NCBI GenBank assembly: GCA_018261905.1
Contig: JAGTRU010000005.1
Span: forward strand, 62,001 to 126,000
Direction of reading: 5' to 3'
DNA from: Pseudomonadota bacterium
GTDB taxonomy: Bacteria; Pseudomonadota; Gammaproteobacteria; Burkholderiales; Rhodocyclaceae
Length of the DNA: 64,000 nucleotides
Shown here: positions 24,672 through 34,152 of the stretch, in pieces
How the letters are laid out: every line of letters begins with the position of its first letter
How positions within the stretch are numbered: position 1 is the stretch's first letter
The notes under the pieces: generated by a model
What the model was told of the DNA's origin: nothing
What the model saw: the letters and a program-made list of their open reading frames with translations, nothing else
The model's database searches: none
Position numbers and translations under genes: made by a program

Positions 24672-26665
24672 ACATCGGGCACCATGATTTCGCCCAGGAT
24701 TATGAGCTGGCCTTCATCAATTACCTGAATGGCGGCGATCAGGAGACCGCCCTGCAGCGGGCCTACGAACTGGGACGGCGGGCGATTGCCGGCGAGCAGA
24801 CCATACTCGGCCTGATCGCCATCCACTATCGCTTGGTCCAGGACCTGAAGTCCCGGCTCCGGGCGCCGCAGTCGTGGCGCGAGATCATCGCGCGCAGCGA
24901 GGCCTTTCTCACCCAGGCTCTGGCCCTGTTCGAGATGACGCACCGGCAGACGCTGGAGATGAACCAGTCGTTGCGCGATAGCGAGCGCCGCAAGGCGGCC
25001 ATCGTCGGCAGCGCTTTCGACAGCATCGTGACCTGCGATGTCAATGGCCGGATCATCGATTTCAATCCCGCCGCCGAGCAGATGTTCGGCCACACCCGGG
25101 GGCAGGCGGCGGGTTGCCAGCTAGCCGAACTGATCCTGCCGGCCAGCCGGCGGGCCGCCTTTCGCCAGACCCTGGAATCCTGCCGCGAGCGCGCCGAGGG
25201 CGTCATCGGGCGGCGCGAGGAAATTACCGCGCAGCGGGCCGACGGCAGCGAATTTCCGGTCGAGATGGCGGTGACCTTCATCAAGGTCGATGCTTCGCCG
25301 TTTTTTACCGCCTATCTGCGTGATCTCACCGAGCGCAAGGCGTACGAGGCAAAAATCGAGTATCTGGCAACCCACGACGCGCTGACCAAACTGGCCAACC
25401 GCAACCTGCTCAACGACCGTCTCGAGCAGGCCATCGCGCAACTGGCCCGGCGCCAGGAACAGGCGCTGGCCGTGCTCTTCGTCGGCATCGAACGGTTCAA
25501 GTTCATCAACGACAGCATGGGCCATACTTTCGGCGATGCGCTGATCCAGGAAATCGCCGGCCGCCTGCAACGCGGCGTGCGCGACGGGGATACCGTGGCC
25601 CGCCAGAGCGGTGATGAATTCGTCATCCTGATGGCCGGGCTGAACGGCGGCGTCCAGGATGCGTTGCGCGGGGCCAGCGAAATTCTCGCCCTCTTCATGC
25701 AGCCCTTTACCGTGGCCGGCCATGCCATCCATCTGGCCTGCAGTGTCGGCGTCAGCATCTATCCCGAGGACGGCAAGGCGGCCGAAATGCTGCTCGCCAA
25801 TGCCGATGCCGCCATGCACCGGGCGAAGGCCGCCGGCGGCGGCTCGGTGCAGTTTTACACGCGCGACCTGAGCGCCTTCGCGGCGGAGCGGGTGAAGCTC
25901 GAGAACGCCTTGTGGGGCGGCCTGGAGCGGGGCGAGTTCAGCGTCTTCTACCAGCCGCAGGTGCGCGTCGCAGACGGCGTCATCGTCGGCGCCGAGGCCC
26001 TCATTCGCTGGCAGCACCCGGAACTCGGCATGATCCATCCGGAACGCTTTATCGCGCTGGCCGAAGAGACCGGCCTGATCGGCCCGATCGGCGAGTGGGT
26101 GCTGGAGACCGCCAATGCGCAAAACAGGCTGTGGCGCCATTCCGGCTTCCCCGATCTGCGCATTGCGGTCAATGTGTCGGCCCGCCAGTTCCGCCAGGGC
26201 GGCATCCTGCCGGCGCTGGAAACCCTGGTCGCCGCTGGCCAGGTGGAGCCCGGTTCGCTCGAACTCGAGGTGACCGAGAGCAGCCTGATGGAGGACATGG
26301 AACAGTCGATCCACATCCTCAACGAACTGCATGTCCTGGGCGCCAGCCTGTCGCTCGACGATTTCGGCACCGGCTACTCCTCGCTCGCCTACCTGCGCCG
26401 GCTACCGGTGGACCGGCTGAAGATCGACCAGTCCTTCGTCCATGAAATGGAGGCCGACCCGCAGGCGAAAACGATGGTCCGGGAAATCATCCATCTGTCG
26501 CAGGCCTTCGCCCTCAACATCATCGCCGAAGGTGTCGAAACCACTGGCGAACTGGCTTTTCTCGCCGAGCAGGGCTGCCACGAATATCAGGGCTATCTTT
26601 GCGCCCGACCGCTGCCGGCCGGCCAGTTCGAACGGCTGTTGCGGCGCGGTCGGCGGCCGGGCTGA
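24668..26665 (+). CDS. PAS-GGDEF-EAL protein, probable output of the stressosome
   Basis: 665 residues. Residues 1-85 (DYELAFINYLNGGDQETALQ, then LGRRAIAGEQTILGLIAIHY) resemble the N-terminal helical domain of RsbU, the part that binds RsbT. A PAS domain follows (about 100-220). The GGDEF domain (about 230-390) has RQSGDEF in place of GGDEF, so cyclase activity is doubtful. The EAL domain (about 410-660) is intact (GAEALIRWQ, DDFGTGYSSL, KIDQSFV, AEGVET), so c-di-GMP hydrolysis is likely. It is translationally coupled to rsbX. The inferred route is gas binding to globin-RsbR, RsbT release and altered c-di-GMP turnover. It ends one base before a convergent GGDEF-EAL gene. Confidence 0.88.
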   Translation: MNIGHHDFAQDYELAFINYLNGGDQETALQRAYELGRRAIAGEQTILGLIAIHYRLVQDLKSRLRAPQSWREIIARSEAFLTQALALFEMTHRQTLEMNQSLRDSERRKAAIVGSAFDSIVTCDVNGRIIDFNPAAEQMFGHTRGQAAGCQLAELILPASRRAAFRQTLESCRERAEGVIGRREEITAQRADGSEFPVEMAVTFIKVDASPFFTAYLRDLTERKAYEAKIEYLATHDALTKLANRNLLNDRLEQAIAQLARRQEQALAVLFVGIERFKFINDSMGHTFGDALIQEIAGRLQRGVRDGDTVARQSGDEFVILMAGLNGGVQDALRGASEILALFMQPFTVAGHAIHLACSVGVSIYPEDGKAAEMLLANADAAMHRAKAAGGGSVQFYTRDLSAFAAERVKLENALWGGLERGEFSVFYQPQVRVADGVIVGAEALIRWQHPELGMIHPERFIALAEETGLIGPIGEWVLETANAQNRLWRHSGFPDLRIAVNVSARQFRQGGILPALETLVAAGQVEPGSLELEVTESSLMEDMEQSIHILNELHVLGASLSLDDFGTGYSSLAYLRRLPVDRLKIDQSFVHEMEADPQAKTMVREIIHLSQAFALNIIAEGVETTGELAFLAEQGCHEYQGYLCARPLPAGQFERLLRRGRRPG

Positions 26666-29158
26666 TCAGGCGGCCCGTTGTCGGCACCACTGTTCGAAGT
26701 CGCGGGCCGCCAGCGGCCGGCTGAACAGGTAGCCCTGGCCCTGCTGGCAACGGCTGCCGCGCAGGAAGGCGAGGGCCTCGTCGGTTTCGATGCCTTCGGC
26801 GACCACCGCCAGACCGAGCGCGCTGGCCAGCTTGATGACGCTGTCGGCGACGAGCGCGCTGCGCCGGTCGTGGCCCAGGTCGAGAACCAGCGAGTGGTCG
26901 AGCTTGACGGCGTCGATCGGGAGTTGCGTCAGATGGTTGAGGCTCGAATAGCCGGTCCCGAAATCGTCCAGTACCACCGCCACTCCCATTTCCCGGATGG
27001 CCCGCAGGATGCCCGCCGCCTCGTCGAGATTGTTGAGCAACAGGCGCTCGGTAATCTCCAGGCGGAGATCGCCGGGTTGCAAGCCGCTATGCTGCAAGAC
27101 CTGGACCAGGCTCTGGATGAAATTGCGCTGACGAAACTGCAGGGCCGAGATATTGATCGAGATCGGGAAGCCGGGCAGGCCGTTTTCCCGCCACTGCCGG
27201 CGCAGGCGACAGGCTTCCTGAAGTATCCAGGTGCCCAGCGGCTGCATGAAACCGGCCATTTCCGCCATCGGGATCAGGCGGGCCGGCAGCACTTTCATGC
27301 TCGGCCAGCGGACCAGGGCCTCGGCGCCGAGCGTTGTCCCGGTCTGCAGATCGAGCACTGGCTGCAGGTACAGTTCGAACTCGCCGAATTCCAGGGCCTT
27401 GTGCAGCCGGTGCTCGATACGCAAGGCTTTTTCGCTGCGCGCGGTGTGTTCGGGCTGGAAAAACTGGACATTGTTGCGCCCGTTCTGCTTGGCGGTATAC
27501 ATCGCAGCGTCGGCGCAGCGGATCAGTTCTTCGACGCCGCTGCCGTCCTGCGGAAACAGACTGATGCCGATGCTCGGCGAGACGTGCAGCTCCAGTCCGT
27601 CGACCAGATAGGGCTGGCCGAGCCGGTCGAGAACGTGAAAGGCGATCTTCGCCGCATCTTCCTCGCCGCGGATGTGGGCCAGTACGGCGACGAATTCGTC
27701 GCCACCCAGGCGGCCGACCAGGTCTTCGCCGCGCAGGCAATCGGAGAGACGCTTGGCCACTTCTTTCAGGACGTTATCCCCGACGTCGTGGCCGTAGGTG
27801 TCGTTGATCGGCTTGAAGCGGTCGAGATCGACGAACAGGAAGGCGGCCTGGGTGATGCTCCGGCGCGTCGCCGGCAGCAGGTGTTCGGCGAATTCATAGA
27901 GCAGGGCGCGGTTCGGCAAGCCGGTCAAGGGGTCGTGCTGGGCTACCCGGCGGATCACTTCCTCGGCTTCCTTGCGGTCGCCGATATCGATATTCACCCC
28001 CAGCAGGCGTTGCGGCTGGCCGGCTTCGTCGCGGTAAATCTCGGCCCGCCCGGCCAGCCAGTGAATCGAGCCGTCCGGCCAGATCACCCGCCATTCGGCC
28101 TCGAAACTCTGCCCGCTGGCCAGCGCTTTCTGTAGGCGCTGGGTGACGTTCGGGCGGTCGGCGGGATGGATGCGCAAGCACCAGGCCTCGTAGCTGTCGA
28201 GGCCGCCCGGCGTTTCCGCCGGCAAACCGTAAAGCGCCGCCAGTTCGGCCGAAACCCGCACCGCGTTGCGGTGCACATCCCATTCAAAGGTGCCTATGCG
28301 GGCCACCTGTTGCGCCAGGTGCATGCGACGTTCGCTTTCCTGGAGCGCCACTTCGGCCGCCCGGCGGGCACTGATGTCGCGCAGTATGATGGTCGCCAGC
28401 CAGCCGTCGCCGACCTGCACCCGGGAGATGGCCGCTTCGCAGGGAAATTCCTCGCCGTTGCAGCGCAGCCCGGTAAGCGACTGGAGGCGACCGCTGGCAC
28501 GTTGCGTTGCGCCCGCGGCAAAAAATTTCCGGAGATGTTCGGCGTGCGCCGCCCGCAAGCGTTCCGGGATGAAGCGGGCGAGCGAACTGCCGAGGGCGGC
28601 GCCGGCCGGGCAGCCGAATACCTTTTCCGCCGCCGCGTTGAAGAGCACGATGCGCTGCTCCTGGTCGATGCTGATAATGGCGTCCATGGCCGTGGCGACG
28701 ATGCGGGCCAGATAGTGCTCGCCGGGCAGCATACCCACCTCCGGCACCGCGCCGGGCAACTGCATGCGCTGACCGGCCGCCGCCAATTGCAGCACGAGAT
28801 GGCGAAGCTTGCCGTGGCGATCGAGCAGCGGGCGGATCTCGCTCGGCCCGGAGGGGGAAAAGCCGGGAGCGGCCAGCGATTCCGCTCGGCGGCTGGCGGC
28901 AACCCGGGCCAGCGCGGCCAGCAGCGCCGCAACAAAGGTCGCATCGAGCGCCGGCCATGTCGCCAACAATTCGCCGAGTGGCCGCCCCAGCAACTCATCC
29001 CGCCGACGCTGCAAAGCCCGTTGCGTAGCGGCATTGGCGTCCCGAACCCGGAAATCCGGGCCGAGGATCAGGCAGGGAGCGCCGAGGGCATCGAAGACAT
29101 GCCGAAAAATCGGCGACCCGATCAGCTCCGCGAAGTCGCCTTCTTTCGAACCATGCAT
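26666..29158 (-). CDS. Multi-PAS GGDEF-EAL c-di-GMP enzyme
   Basis: 830 residues, start MHGSKEGDFAELIGSPIF at ATG 29158 (GAGAGG upstream). Three PAS-type domains: about 15-120 (LGAPCLILGPDFRVRDANAA), 165-290 (IVATAMDAIISIDQEQRIVL) and 300-415 (VARIGTFEWDVHRNAVRVSA). Then an intact GGDEF domain (VGRLGGDEFVAVLA) and an intact EAL domain (GAEALVRWP, DDFGTGYSSL, AEGIET). Soluble. It could make and degrade c-di-GMP. Its stop codon directly abuts that of the stressosome-linked GGDEF-EAL gene. The frame is open back to 29293, but that part encodes a transposase remnant. Confidence 0.88.
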   Translation of the reverse strand: MHGSKEGDFAELIGSPIFRHVFDALGAPCLILGPDFRVRDANAATQRALQRRRDELLGRPLGELLATWPALDATFVAALLAALARVAASRRAESLAAPGFSPSGPSEIRPLLDRHGKLRHLVLQLAAAGQRMQLPGAVPEVGMLPGEHYLARIVATAMDAIISIDQEQRIVLFNAAAEKVFGCPAGAALGSSLARFIPERLRAAHAEHLRKFFAAGATQRASGRLQSLTGLRCNGEEFPCEAAISRVQVGDGWLATIILRDISARRAAEVALQESERRMHLAQQVARIGTFEWDVHRNAVRVSAELAALYGLPAETPGGLDSYEAWCLRIHPADRPNVTQRLQKALASGQSFEAEWRVIWPDGSIHWLAGRAEIYRDEAGQPQRLLGVNIDIGDRKEAEEVIRRVAQHDPLTGLPNRALLYEFAEHLLPATRRSITQAAFLFVDLDRFKPINDTYGHDVGDNVLKEVAKRLSDCLRGEDLVGRLGGDEFVAVLAHIRGEEDAAKIAFHVLDRLGQPYLVDGLELHVSPSIGISLFPQDGSGVEELIRCADAAMYTAKQNGRNNVQFFQPEHTARSEKALRIEHRLHKALEFGEFELYLQPVLDLQTGTTLGAEALVRWPSMKVLPARLIPMAEMAGFMQPLGTWILQEACRLRRQWRENGLPGFPISINISALQFRQRNFIQSLVQVLQHSGLQPGDLRLEITERLLLNNLDEAAGILRAIREMGVAVVLDDFGTGYSSLNHLTQLPIDAVKLDHSLVLDLGHDRRSALVADSVIKLASALGLAVVAEGIETDEALAFLRGSRCQQGQGYLFSRPLAARDFEQWCRQRAA

Positions 29159-29215
29159 GGGAACCTCTCGCGAGCAAACGTCTTCATGCCCCAATGTGGA
29201 CGAGACAAAACCTTG

Positions 29216-29332
29216 GCGGCTTGGTTCCCCCGAGGCATTCGCTTTGATCTTGGTGCCATCCGGACTGATGGTGGCCAGCTTCAGGAGCTTCATTTCCTGG
29301 GGCTTTTCCAGTGCTTGCGTGAAAGACGTGGT
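29216..29332 (-). pseudogene. Transposase remnant (IS1182-like)
   Basis: Read on the minus strand, the frame gives SFTQALEKPQEMKLLKLATI followed by SPDGTKIKANAS. This matches the conserved Asp-containing block (LDGTKIxANAS) of IS1182-type DDE transposases. It then diverges into unrelated sequence and fuses in frame to the start of the PAS-GGDEF-EAL gene. No terminal inverted repeats or other transposase blocks were seen, so only a roughly 115-bp scar remains. Confidence 0.6.
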
Positions 29333-29427
29333 GAGATTGTTGCATGCTGTTATTTAAAGAATCGCTTGAGTGCCAGAAGAACGAGATGGAATTCAAGTTC
29401 AAGGAACTTGATATCAGTCTGAAGCCG

Positions 29428-29470
29428 CACCAACGAAAACGCCTCCAAATCGGAGGCGTTTTCGTTGGTG
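29428..29470. terminator. Bidirectional hairpin terminator downstream of cysN
   Basis: A 19-bp perfect stem (29428-29446 with 29452-29470) has the loop AAATC. The stem contains GAAAACGCCTCC and its complement, so on either strand the GC part is followed by a T-rich stretch (GTTTTCGTTGG). It lies 18 bp beyond the cysN stop. Confidence 0.8.
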
Positions 29471-29488
29471 CGGGAATTGCTGGAGCGA

Positions 29489-30763
29489 TCAGAGAATCAT
29501 CCCCGCCCCAACCGTGTTGTTGTTGCTCTCATCGATGATGATGAAAGCTCCGGTCCCCCGGTTTTCCAGGTAGGGATCGGCGAACAGCGGTTGGGCCAGT
29601 TTGAAGGTGACTTGCGCGATGTCGTTCATCGCCAGCTTTTCGGCCGGGACTTTTTCCAGCGTATTGACGTCGAGGCGATGGTCGATGGCGGCCAGCTTGG
29701 CTTTCGAGTCGCGCGTCGTGTGGCGGATCAGGTAGGTGCGGTTGCGGTCCATCGGCGCTTCGGCCATCCAGCAGACGGTGGCTTCGATCTGCTTTACCGC
29801 CGCCGGCACTTCGTTCGACTTGACGATCATGTCGCCGCGCGAGGTGTCGATTTCATCGGCGAGCAACAGCGTGATGGATTGTTCGGTGAAAGCTTCACCG
29901 ATATCGACGCCGCCCAGTTGTACGGCCTTGACGGTCGACTCGCGGCCGGAGGGTAAAACGGTGATGGCGTCGCCGACCTTGATCGAACCGGCTTCGACGC
30001 GGCCCATGAAGCCGCGGTAGTCGTGCAATTCCGGGTTGGCCGAATCCTGCGGGCGGCAAACGTACTGCACCGGGAAACGGAATTTCTCGGTGTGCTCGGT
30101 GTGTGCGGCCGGCGCGGTTTCGAGCATTTCGAGCAGGGTCGGGCCTTCGTACCAGTTCAGCTTGTCACCCCGGTCGACGATCATGTCGCCGTTCAAGGCC
30201 GAGAGCGGGATGAAGCGGATGTCTTTAATGCCGACCTTGGCGGCAAATTCAAGGTATTCGCCCTTGATGCGCTCGTAGGTTGCCTGCGAATAATCGGCCA
30301 GGTCCATCTTGTTGATGGCGACGATCAGGTGCGGAATGCCGACCAGCGAGGCCAACTTGGAGTGGCGGCGGGTCTGCGTCAGCACGCCCTTGCGCGCATC
30401 GATCAGGATGATGGCGAGGTTGGCGGTCGAGGCGGCGGTGACCATGTTGCGGGTGTACTGCTCGTGGCCCGGCGCGTCGGCGATGATGTACTTGCGCGTG
30501 CCGGTCGAGAAATAGCGGTAGGCGACATCGATGGTGATGCCCTGTTCGCGCTCGGCTTGCAGGCCGTCGGTGAGGAGCGATAGGTCAACCGCGCCGAGGC
30601 CGCGCTTTTCCGAGGTCTTGGCGATGGCCGACAGCGTGTCGGCGAGAATGGTCTTGGTGTCGAACAGCAGGCGCCCGATCAGCGTGCTCTTGCCGTCATC
30701 GACGCTGCCGCAGGTCAAAAAGCGCAGCAGGCCGTGGTCTTCGATTTTGTCTTGTGTGGACAT
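29489..30763 (-). CDS. cysN: Sulfate adenylyltransferase subunit 1 (GTPase) CysN
   Basis: 424 residues with GTPase motifs GSVDDGKSTLIGRLL (P-loop), DAPGHEQYTRNM (G3) and NKMDLADY (G4), plus the switch region EREQGITIDVAYRYF, characteristic of CysN. GTP hydrolysis drives the CysD-catalysed formation of APS from sulfate and ATP. No APS kinase (CysC) domain is attached. It follows cysD after an 84-bp gap rich in GGATCGAG repeats, and a strong terminator follows. Length is usual for proteobacterial CysN. Confidence 0.94.
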   Translation of the reverse strand: MSTQDKIEDHGLLRFLTCGSVDDGKSTLIGRLLFDTKTILADTLSAIAKTSEKRGLGAVDLSLLTDGLQAEREQGITIDVAYRYFSTGTRKYIIADAPGHEQYTRNMVTAASTANLAIILIDARKGVLTQTRRHSKLASLVGIPHLIVAINKMDLADYSQATYERIKGEYLEFAAKVGIKDIRFIPLSALNGDMIVDRGDKLNWYEGPTLLEMLETAPAAHTEHTEKFRFPVQYVCRPQDSANPELHDYRGFMGRVEAGSIKVGDAITVLPSGRESTVKAVQLGGVDIGEAFTEQSITLLLADEIDTSRGDMIVKSNEVPAAVKQIEATVCWMAEAPMDRNRTYLIRHTTRDSKAKLAAIDHRLDVNTLEKVPAEKLAMNDIAQVTFKLAQPLFADPYLENRGTGAFIIIDESNNNTVGAGMIL

Positions 30764-30791
30764 AGTGTCTTTCCGTGAGGGTCGAGGATTC

Positions 30792-30849
30792 AGGATCGAG
30801 GATCGAGTGAGCGGTTTTGCTAACAGCTCGATCCTAATAACTCGATCCT
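30792..30849. repeat. Inverted GGATCGAG repeats between cysD and cysN
   Basis: AGGATCGAG (30792-30800) runs into GATCGAG (30801-30807). Facing them are CTCGATCCT at 30827-30835 and again at 30841-30849, the last overlapping the cysD stop codon. The array can fold into a hairpin between the two cistrons and may tune the subunit ratio. Confidence 0.6.
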
Positions 30850-31786
30850 AGAAATATCCTTCCTTCTTGCGTTGTTCCATGGAGGCGTCGCTGGTCTGGT
30901 CGTCCAGACGGGTCGCACCGCGCTCGGTGATGGTGGTGGTGGCGGTTTCGAGGACGATTTTCTCGACGTTGTCGGCATCCGACTCGACCGGCGCCGTGCA
31001 GGAAATGTCGCCGACGGTACGGAAGCGCACCAGCAGGTCGATGATTTCTTCGCCGGCCTTCACCGGGTTGGCGAGTTCGCCGGACACGAGCGGCACATTG
31101 ACCGGCACGATGGCGCCCTGGCGCATCACCACCGGCCGTTTGTGGGCGAAGTAGATGCTCGGCAGTTCCAGGCCTTCGCGCTCGATGTATTGCCAGACGT
31201 CCATTTCCGTCCAGTTCGAGATCGGGAAGGCGCGGATGTTTTCGCCCTTGTGGCTGCGCGCGTTGTACAGGCTCCACAGTTCCGGGCGCTGGTTCTTCGG
31301 GTCCCACTGGCCGAATTCGTCACGGAAGCTGAAGATGCGTTCCTTGGCGCGGGCCTTTTCCTCGTCGCGGCGGGCGCCGCCGATGCAGGCATCGAAGCCG
31401 AATTCCTCGATGGCTTCGAGCAACGTTACCGACTGGTGCTTGTTGCGCGATTCGCCTTCATGCTTCAGGACGACGGTGCCGCGGGCCATGGAGTCTTCGA
31501 CGGAGCGTACGATCAGCCGTTCGCCGAGTTCGGCGGCACGCTGGTCGCGGAAGGCGATGACTTCCTGGTAGTTGTGGCCGGTGTCGATGTGCAGCAGCGG
31601 AAAGGGGAACTTGCCCGGGCGGAAGGCCTTTTCGGCCAGACGCAGCAGGCACAGCGAATCCTTGCCGCCGGAGAAGAGCAGTACCGGGTTGGAACACTGG
31701 CCGGCCACTTCGCGCATGATGTGGATGGCTTCGGCTTCCAGCCAGTCGAGGTGGGAAAGCGTGGCGCCTTGAGTCGTTTGAGTCAT
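30848..31786 (-). CDS. cysD: Sulfate adenylyltransferase subunit 2 CysD
   Basis: 312 residues, N-type ATP pyrophosphatase fold with the PP-loop SGGKDSLCLLRLAEKAF and the family segments HIDTGHNYQEVIAFRDQRAA and ACIGGARRDEEKARAKERIF. It forms APS from sulfate and ATP with CysN, the first step of assimilatory sulfate reduction. The minus-strand TACAAT (31827-31822) about 40 bp upstream could be the -10 of its promoter; the -35 is poor, as expected for a CysB-activated gene. First gene of cysDN. Confidence 0.94.
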   Translation of the reverse strand: MTQTTQGATLSHLDWLEAEAIHIMREVAGQCSNPVLLFSGGKDSLCLLRLAEKAFRPGKFPFPLLHIDTGHNYQEVIAFRDQRAAELGERLIVRSVEDSMARGTVVLKHEGESRNKHQSVTLLEAIEEFGFDACIGGARRDEEKARAKERIFSFRDEFGQWDPKNQRPELWSLYNARSHKGENIRAFPISNWTEMDVWQYIEREGLELPSIYFAHKRPVVMRQGAIVPVNVPLVSGELANPVKAGEEIIDLLVRFRTVGDISCTAPVESDADNVEKIVLETATTTITERGATRLDDQTSDASMEQRKKEGYF

Positions 31787-31985
31787 TGCTGGGAAATCCG
31801 GGAAGGATGTTGAGTGGGGCTATTGTAGCAAGGGCCTAATATTCTTTTAAGAACAAGTGCGCATCTTGTTAGTTTGTTTGGTTATAAACCGGTGTATGTA
31901 AAAAGGGAACGTTTTTACCTATAGTGGGTCATCCATGATGCGGTTTCGAGCAATCGATCATTTGCCCCCATTTCCGGAGAAAAAC

Positions 31986-32504
31986 ATGAACCGTAACGCC
32001 CTTGGCGTCTTGTCCGTTTTTGCTGTTGTCACGCTCAGCGCCTGCGTCACCGGCCTCGGCTGGCATTCGGCCAATGTTTCGCTGCTGGCGCGTTCGGGCA
32101 GCAACGTCACCGGCAAAGTGAGCTTTCGTGAGGCCGATGGCAAATTGCGCGTCGAGGCGCAGGTGGCCGGGCTGACCCCGGGCGAGCATGGCTTCCACAT
32201 CCACGAGTTGGGCGACTGCAGCGCCCCGGACGCGACCAGTGCCGGCGGCCACTTCAACCCGGCCGGCAAGGCGCATGGCAGTCTGGGCAGCGCCGAACAC
32301 CATGGCGGCGATATGCCCAACCTGGTCGCCGATGCCAAGGGCGAAGCGCATTACCGGGCCGAATTGAGCGGCCTCAGCCTGCGCGGCCCGAACGGCATTT
32401 TCGGACGCAGCGTGATCATTCACGCCGACCCCGATGACTACAAGTCGCAGCCGGCCGGCAATGCCGGCAAGCGTGTCGCCTGCGGCATCATCGTCGCCGG
32501 CTGA
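31986..32504 (+). CDS. sodC: Periplasmic Cu/Zn superoxide dismutase, lipoprotein
   Basis: 172 residues. The start MNRNALGVLSVFAVVTLSAC gives a lipoprotein signal with lipobox LSAC (Cys20), so the enzyme is probably membrane-anchored in the periplasm. The metal region is complete: HGFHIHELGDC (Cu His pair and disulfide Cys), GGHFNPAGKAHG, AEHHGGDMPN (bridging and zinc ligands), FGRSVIIHADPDD, and RVACGII for the second disulfide Cys. CCGGAG precedes ATG 31986; an upstream ATG at 31935 would spoil the signal peptide. It removes extracytoplasmic superoxide. The gene ends 6 bp from convergent fumC. Confidence 0.93.
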   Translation: MNRNALGVLSVFAVVTLSACVTGLGWHSANVSLLARSGSNVTGKVSFREADGKLRVEAQVAGLTPGEHGFHIHELGDCSAPDATSAGGHFNPAGKAHGSLGSAEHHGGDMPNLVADAKGEAHYRAELSGLSLRGPNGIFGRSVIIHADPDDYKSQPAGNAGKRVACGIIVAG

Positions 32505-32510
32505 GTCGCC

Positions 32511-33899
32511 TCAGCCGTTCGGATGGATCATCGCGGCCGGCACCACCCAGCGGTCGTAGTCCTCGGCCGTCACGTAGGCCAGGGCGAGGGCCGCCTGTTT
32601 CAGCGTGCTGCCGTCACGGCTGGCCCGTTTGGCGATTTCTGCCGCCCGGTCGTAGCCGATGTGGGGAACCAGCGCCGTGACCAGCATCAGCGAACCGGCC
32701 ATCAATTCGGCAATGCGTTCGCTACGGGGCGCGATGCCCTGCACACAGTGGCGATCGAAACCGGCCATGCCGTCGGCCAGCAGGCGGATGCTTTGCAGCA
32801 GGTTGTGGGCGATCAGCGGCTTGAAGACATTCAGTTCGAAGTTGCCGGAAGCCCCGCCGATGCTGATCGCCACATCGTTGCCCATGACCTGGCAGGCGAG
32901 CATGGTGAGGGCTTCGCACTGGGTCGGATTGACTTTGCCGGGCATGATCGAACTGCCCGGTTCGTTTTCTGGAATACTGATCTCGCCCAGTCCGCAACGG
33001 GGGCCGGAGGCCAGCCAGCGAATGTCGTTGGCGATTTTCATCAAGGCCACGGCCAGCGTCTTCAAGGCGCCATGGACGGCGACCAGGCCGTCGTTGGCGG
33101 CCAGCGCAGCGAATTTGTTGGTGGCGCTGGTGAATGGCAGGGCGCTTCGCTCGGCCAGTTTGGCCGCCACCCGGTGGCCGAATTCGGGATGCGTGTTGAG
33201 TCCGGTGCCGACCGCCGTGCCGCCGATGGCCAGCGGGTAGAGCGAGGGCAGGCTGGCATGGATGACGGCGGTGGCATGTTGCAGTTGGGCGACGTAACCG
33301 GAAAATTCCTGGCCGAGGGCGAGTGGCGTCGCATCCTGCAAGTGGGTGCGGCCGATCTTGACGATGGCAGCAAAGGCCGCCGATTTTTCGGCCAGGGATG
33401 CCGTCAAGTGCTGCACGGCGGGCAGCACCCGGCGCGCGATGCCGAGGCCGGCGGCCAGGTGCATGGCGGTCGGGAATACATCGTTCGAGGATTGCCCGAG
33501 ATTGACCTCGTCGTTGGCGTGTACCAGACGGCCGCTGCCGCGCTCGCCGCCCAGCAGTTCCGAGGCGCGATTGGCCAGCACCTCGTTGAGATTCATATTG
33601 CTCTGCGTGCCGGATCCGGTTTGCCAGACCGAAAGCGGAAACTGCCCGGCGTGACGGGCGTCGGCCACTTCTTCGCCAGCCGCCATGATGGCTCTTGCCT
33701 TGGCGGCCGGCAGCAGGCCGAGCTCGAGATTGACTGCAGCGCAGGCGATCTTGGTCAGGGCCAGGGCGTGGATCAGTTCGTCCGGCAGGCGCTCGGTGGA
33801 AATGGCAAAGTGGGCCAGCGAGCGCTCGGTCTGGGTGCCCCACAGGCGGTCGCTGGCCACCTCGATGCTGCCGAAAGAGTCCTTTTCCAGCCGGGGCAT
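32511..33899 (-). CDS. fumC: Class II fumarate hydratase FumC
   Basis: 462 residues, usual length. It has the substrate motifs [18 protein letters not shown] and the superfamily signature [20 protein letters not shown], plus [20 protein letters not shown]. It interconverts fumarate and malate in the TCA cycle without an iron-sulfur cluster, so it is oxygen-stable. It is encoded 13 bp after a small DUF2789 gene and probably co-transcribed with it. Confidence 0.95.
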   Translation of the reverse strand: MPRLEKDSFGSIEVASDRLWGTQTERSLAHFAISTERLPDELIHALALTKIACAAVNLELGLLPAAKARAIMAAGEEVADARHAGQFPLSVWQTGSGTQSNMNLNEVLANRASELLGGERGSGRLVHANDEVNLGQSSNDVFPTAMHLAAGLGIARRVLPAVQHLTASLAEKSAAFAAIVKIGRTHLQDATPLALGQEFSGYVAQLQHATAVIHASLPSLYPLAIGGTAVGTGLNTHPEFGHRVAAKLAERSALPFTSATNKFAALAANDGLVAVHGALKTLAVALMKIANDIRWLASGPRCGLGEISIPENEPGSSIMPGKVNPTQCEALTMLACQVMGNDVAISIGGASGNFELNVFKPLIAHNLLQSIRLLADGMAGFDRHCVQGIAPRSERIAELMAGSLMLVTALVPHIGYDRAAEIAKRASRDGSTLKQAALALAYVTAEDYDRWVVPAAMIHPNG

Positions 33900-33912
33900 G
33901 CCGCTCAGCGAT

Positions 33913-34152
33913 TCAGTGGCGAGCGTGCAACTCGCCGTTCAGTTCGTCGGCGACTTCGGCCCAGTCGGCATCGTCAAGGATGGCTTCGCGCAGGAAGCAG
34001 GCTTGTGCCGGCGTCCAGAAGGCCGCTTCATGCAATTGCACGCCGTTGGCCAGCGGTCGCCGGGCTTCGATGAAGCGGGCGATCGCCTGTTCGTCGTTGG
34101 CCTGGCCGAGTTGGGCAAAGAGTTGACTCATGTTGTGTACCGGTCGTTCCAT
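33913..34152 (-). CDS. DUF2789 family protein
   Basis: 79 residues, start [20 protein letters not shown] at ATG 34152 with GGAGGG about 8 nt upstream. The pattern [31 protein letters not shown] and [17 protein letters not shown] matches the DUF2789 family of small cytoplasmic proteins with no known function. It precedes fumC in the same orientation. An extension to 34257 is possible in frame but lacks a ribosome site. Confidence 0.8.
   Translation of the reverse strand: MERPVHNMSQLFAQLGQANDEQAIARFIEARRPLANGVQLHEAAFWTPAQACFLREAILDDADWAEVADELNGELHARH

Noticed and set aside
29344-29538. 64-codon frame on the plus strand near the cysN terminator
   Set aside because: It reads through the terminator hairpin and ends in a Cys/Pro-rich tail antisense to cysN. 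No homology features.
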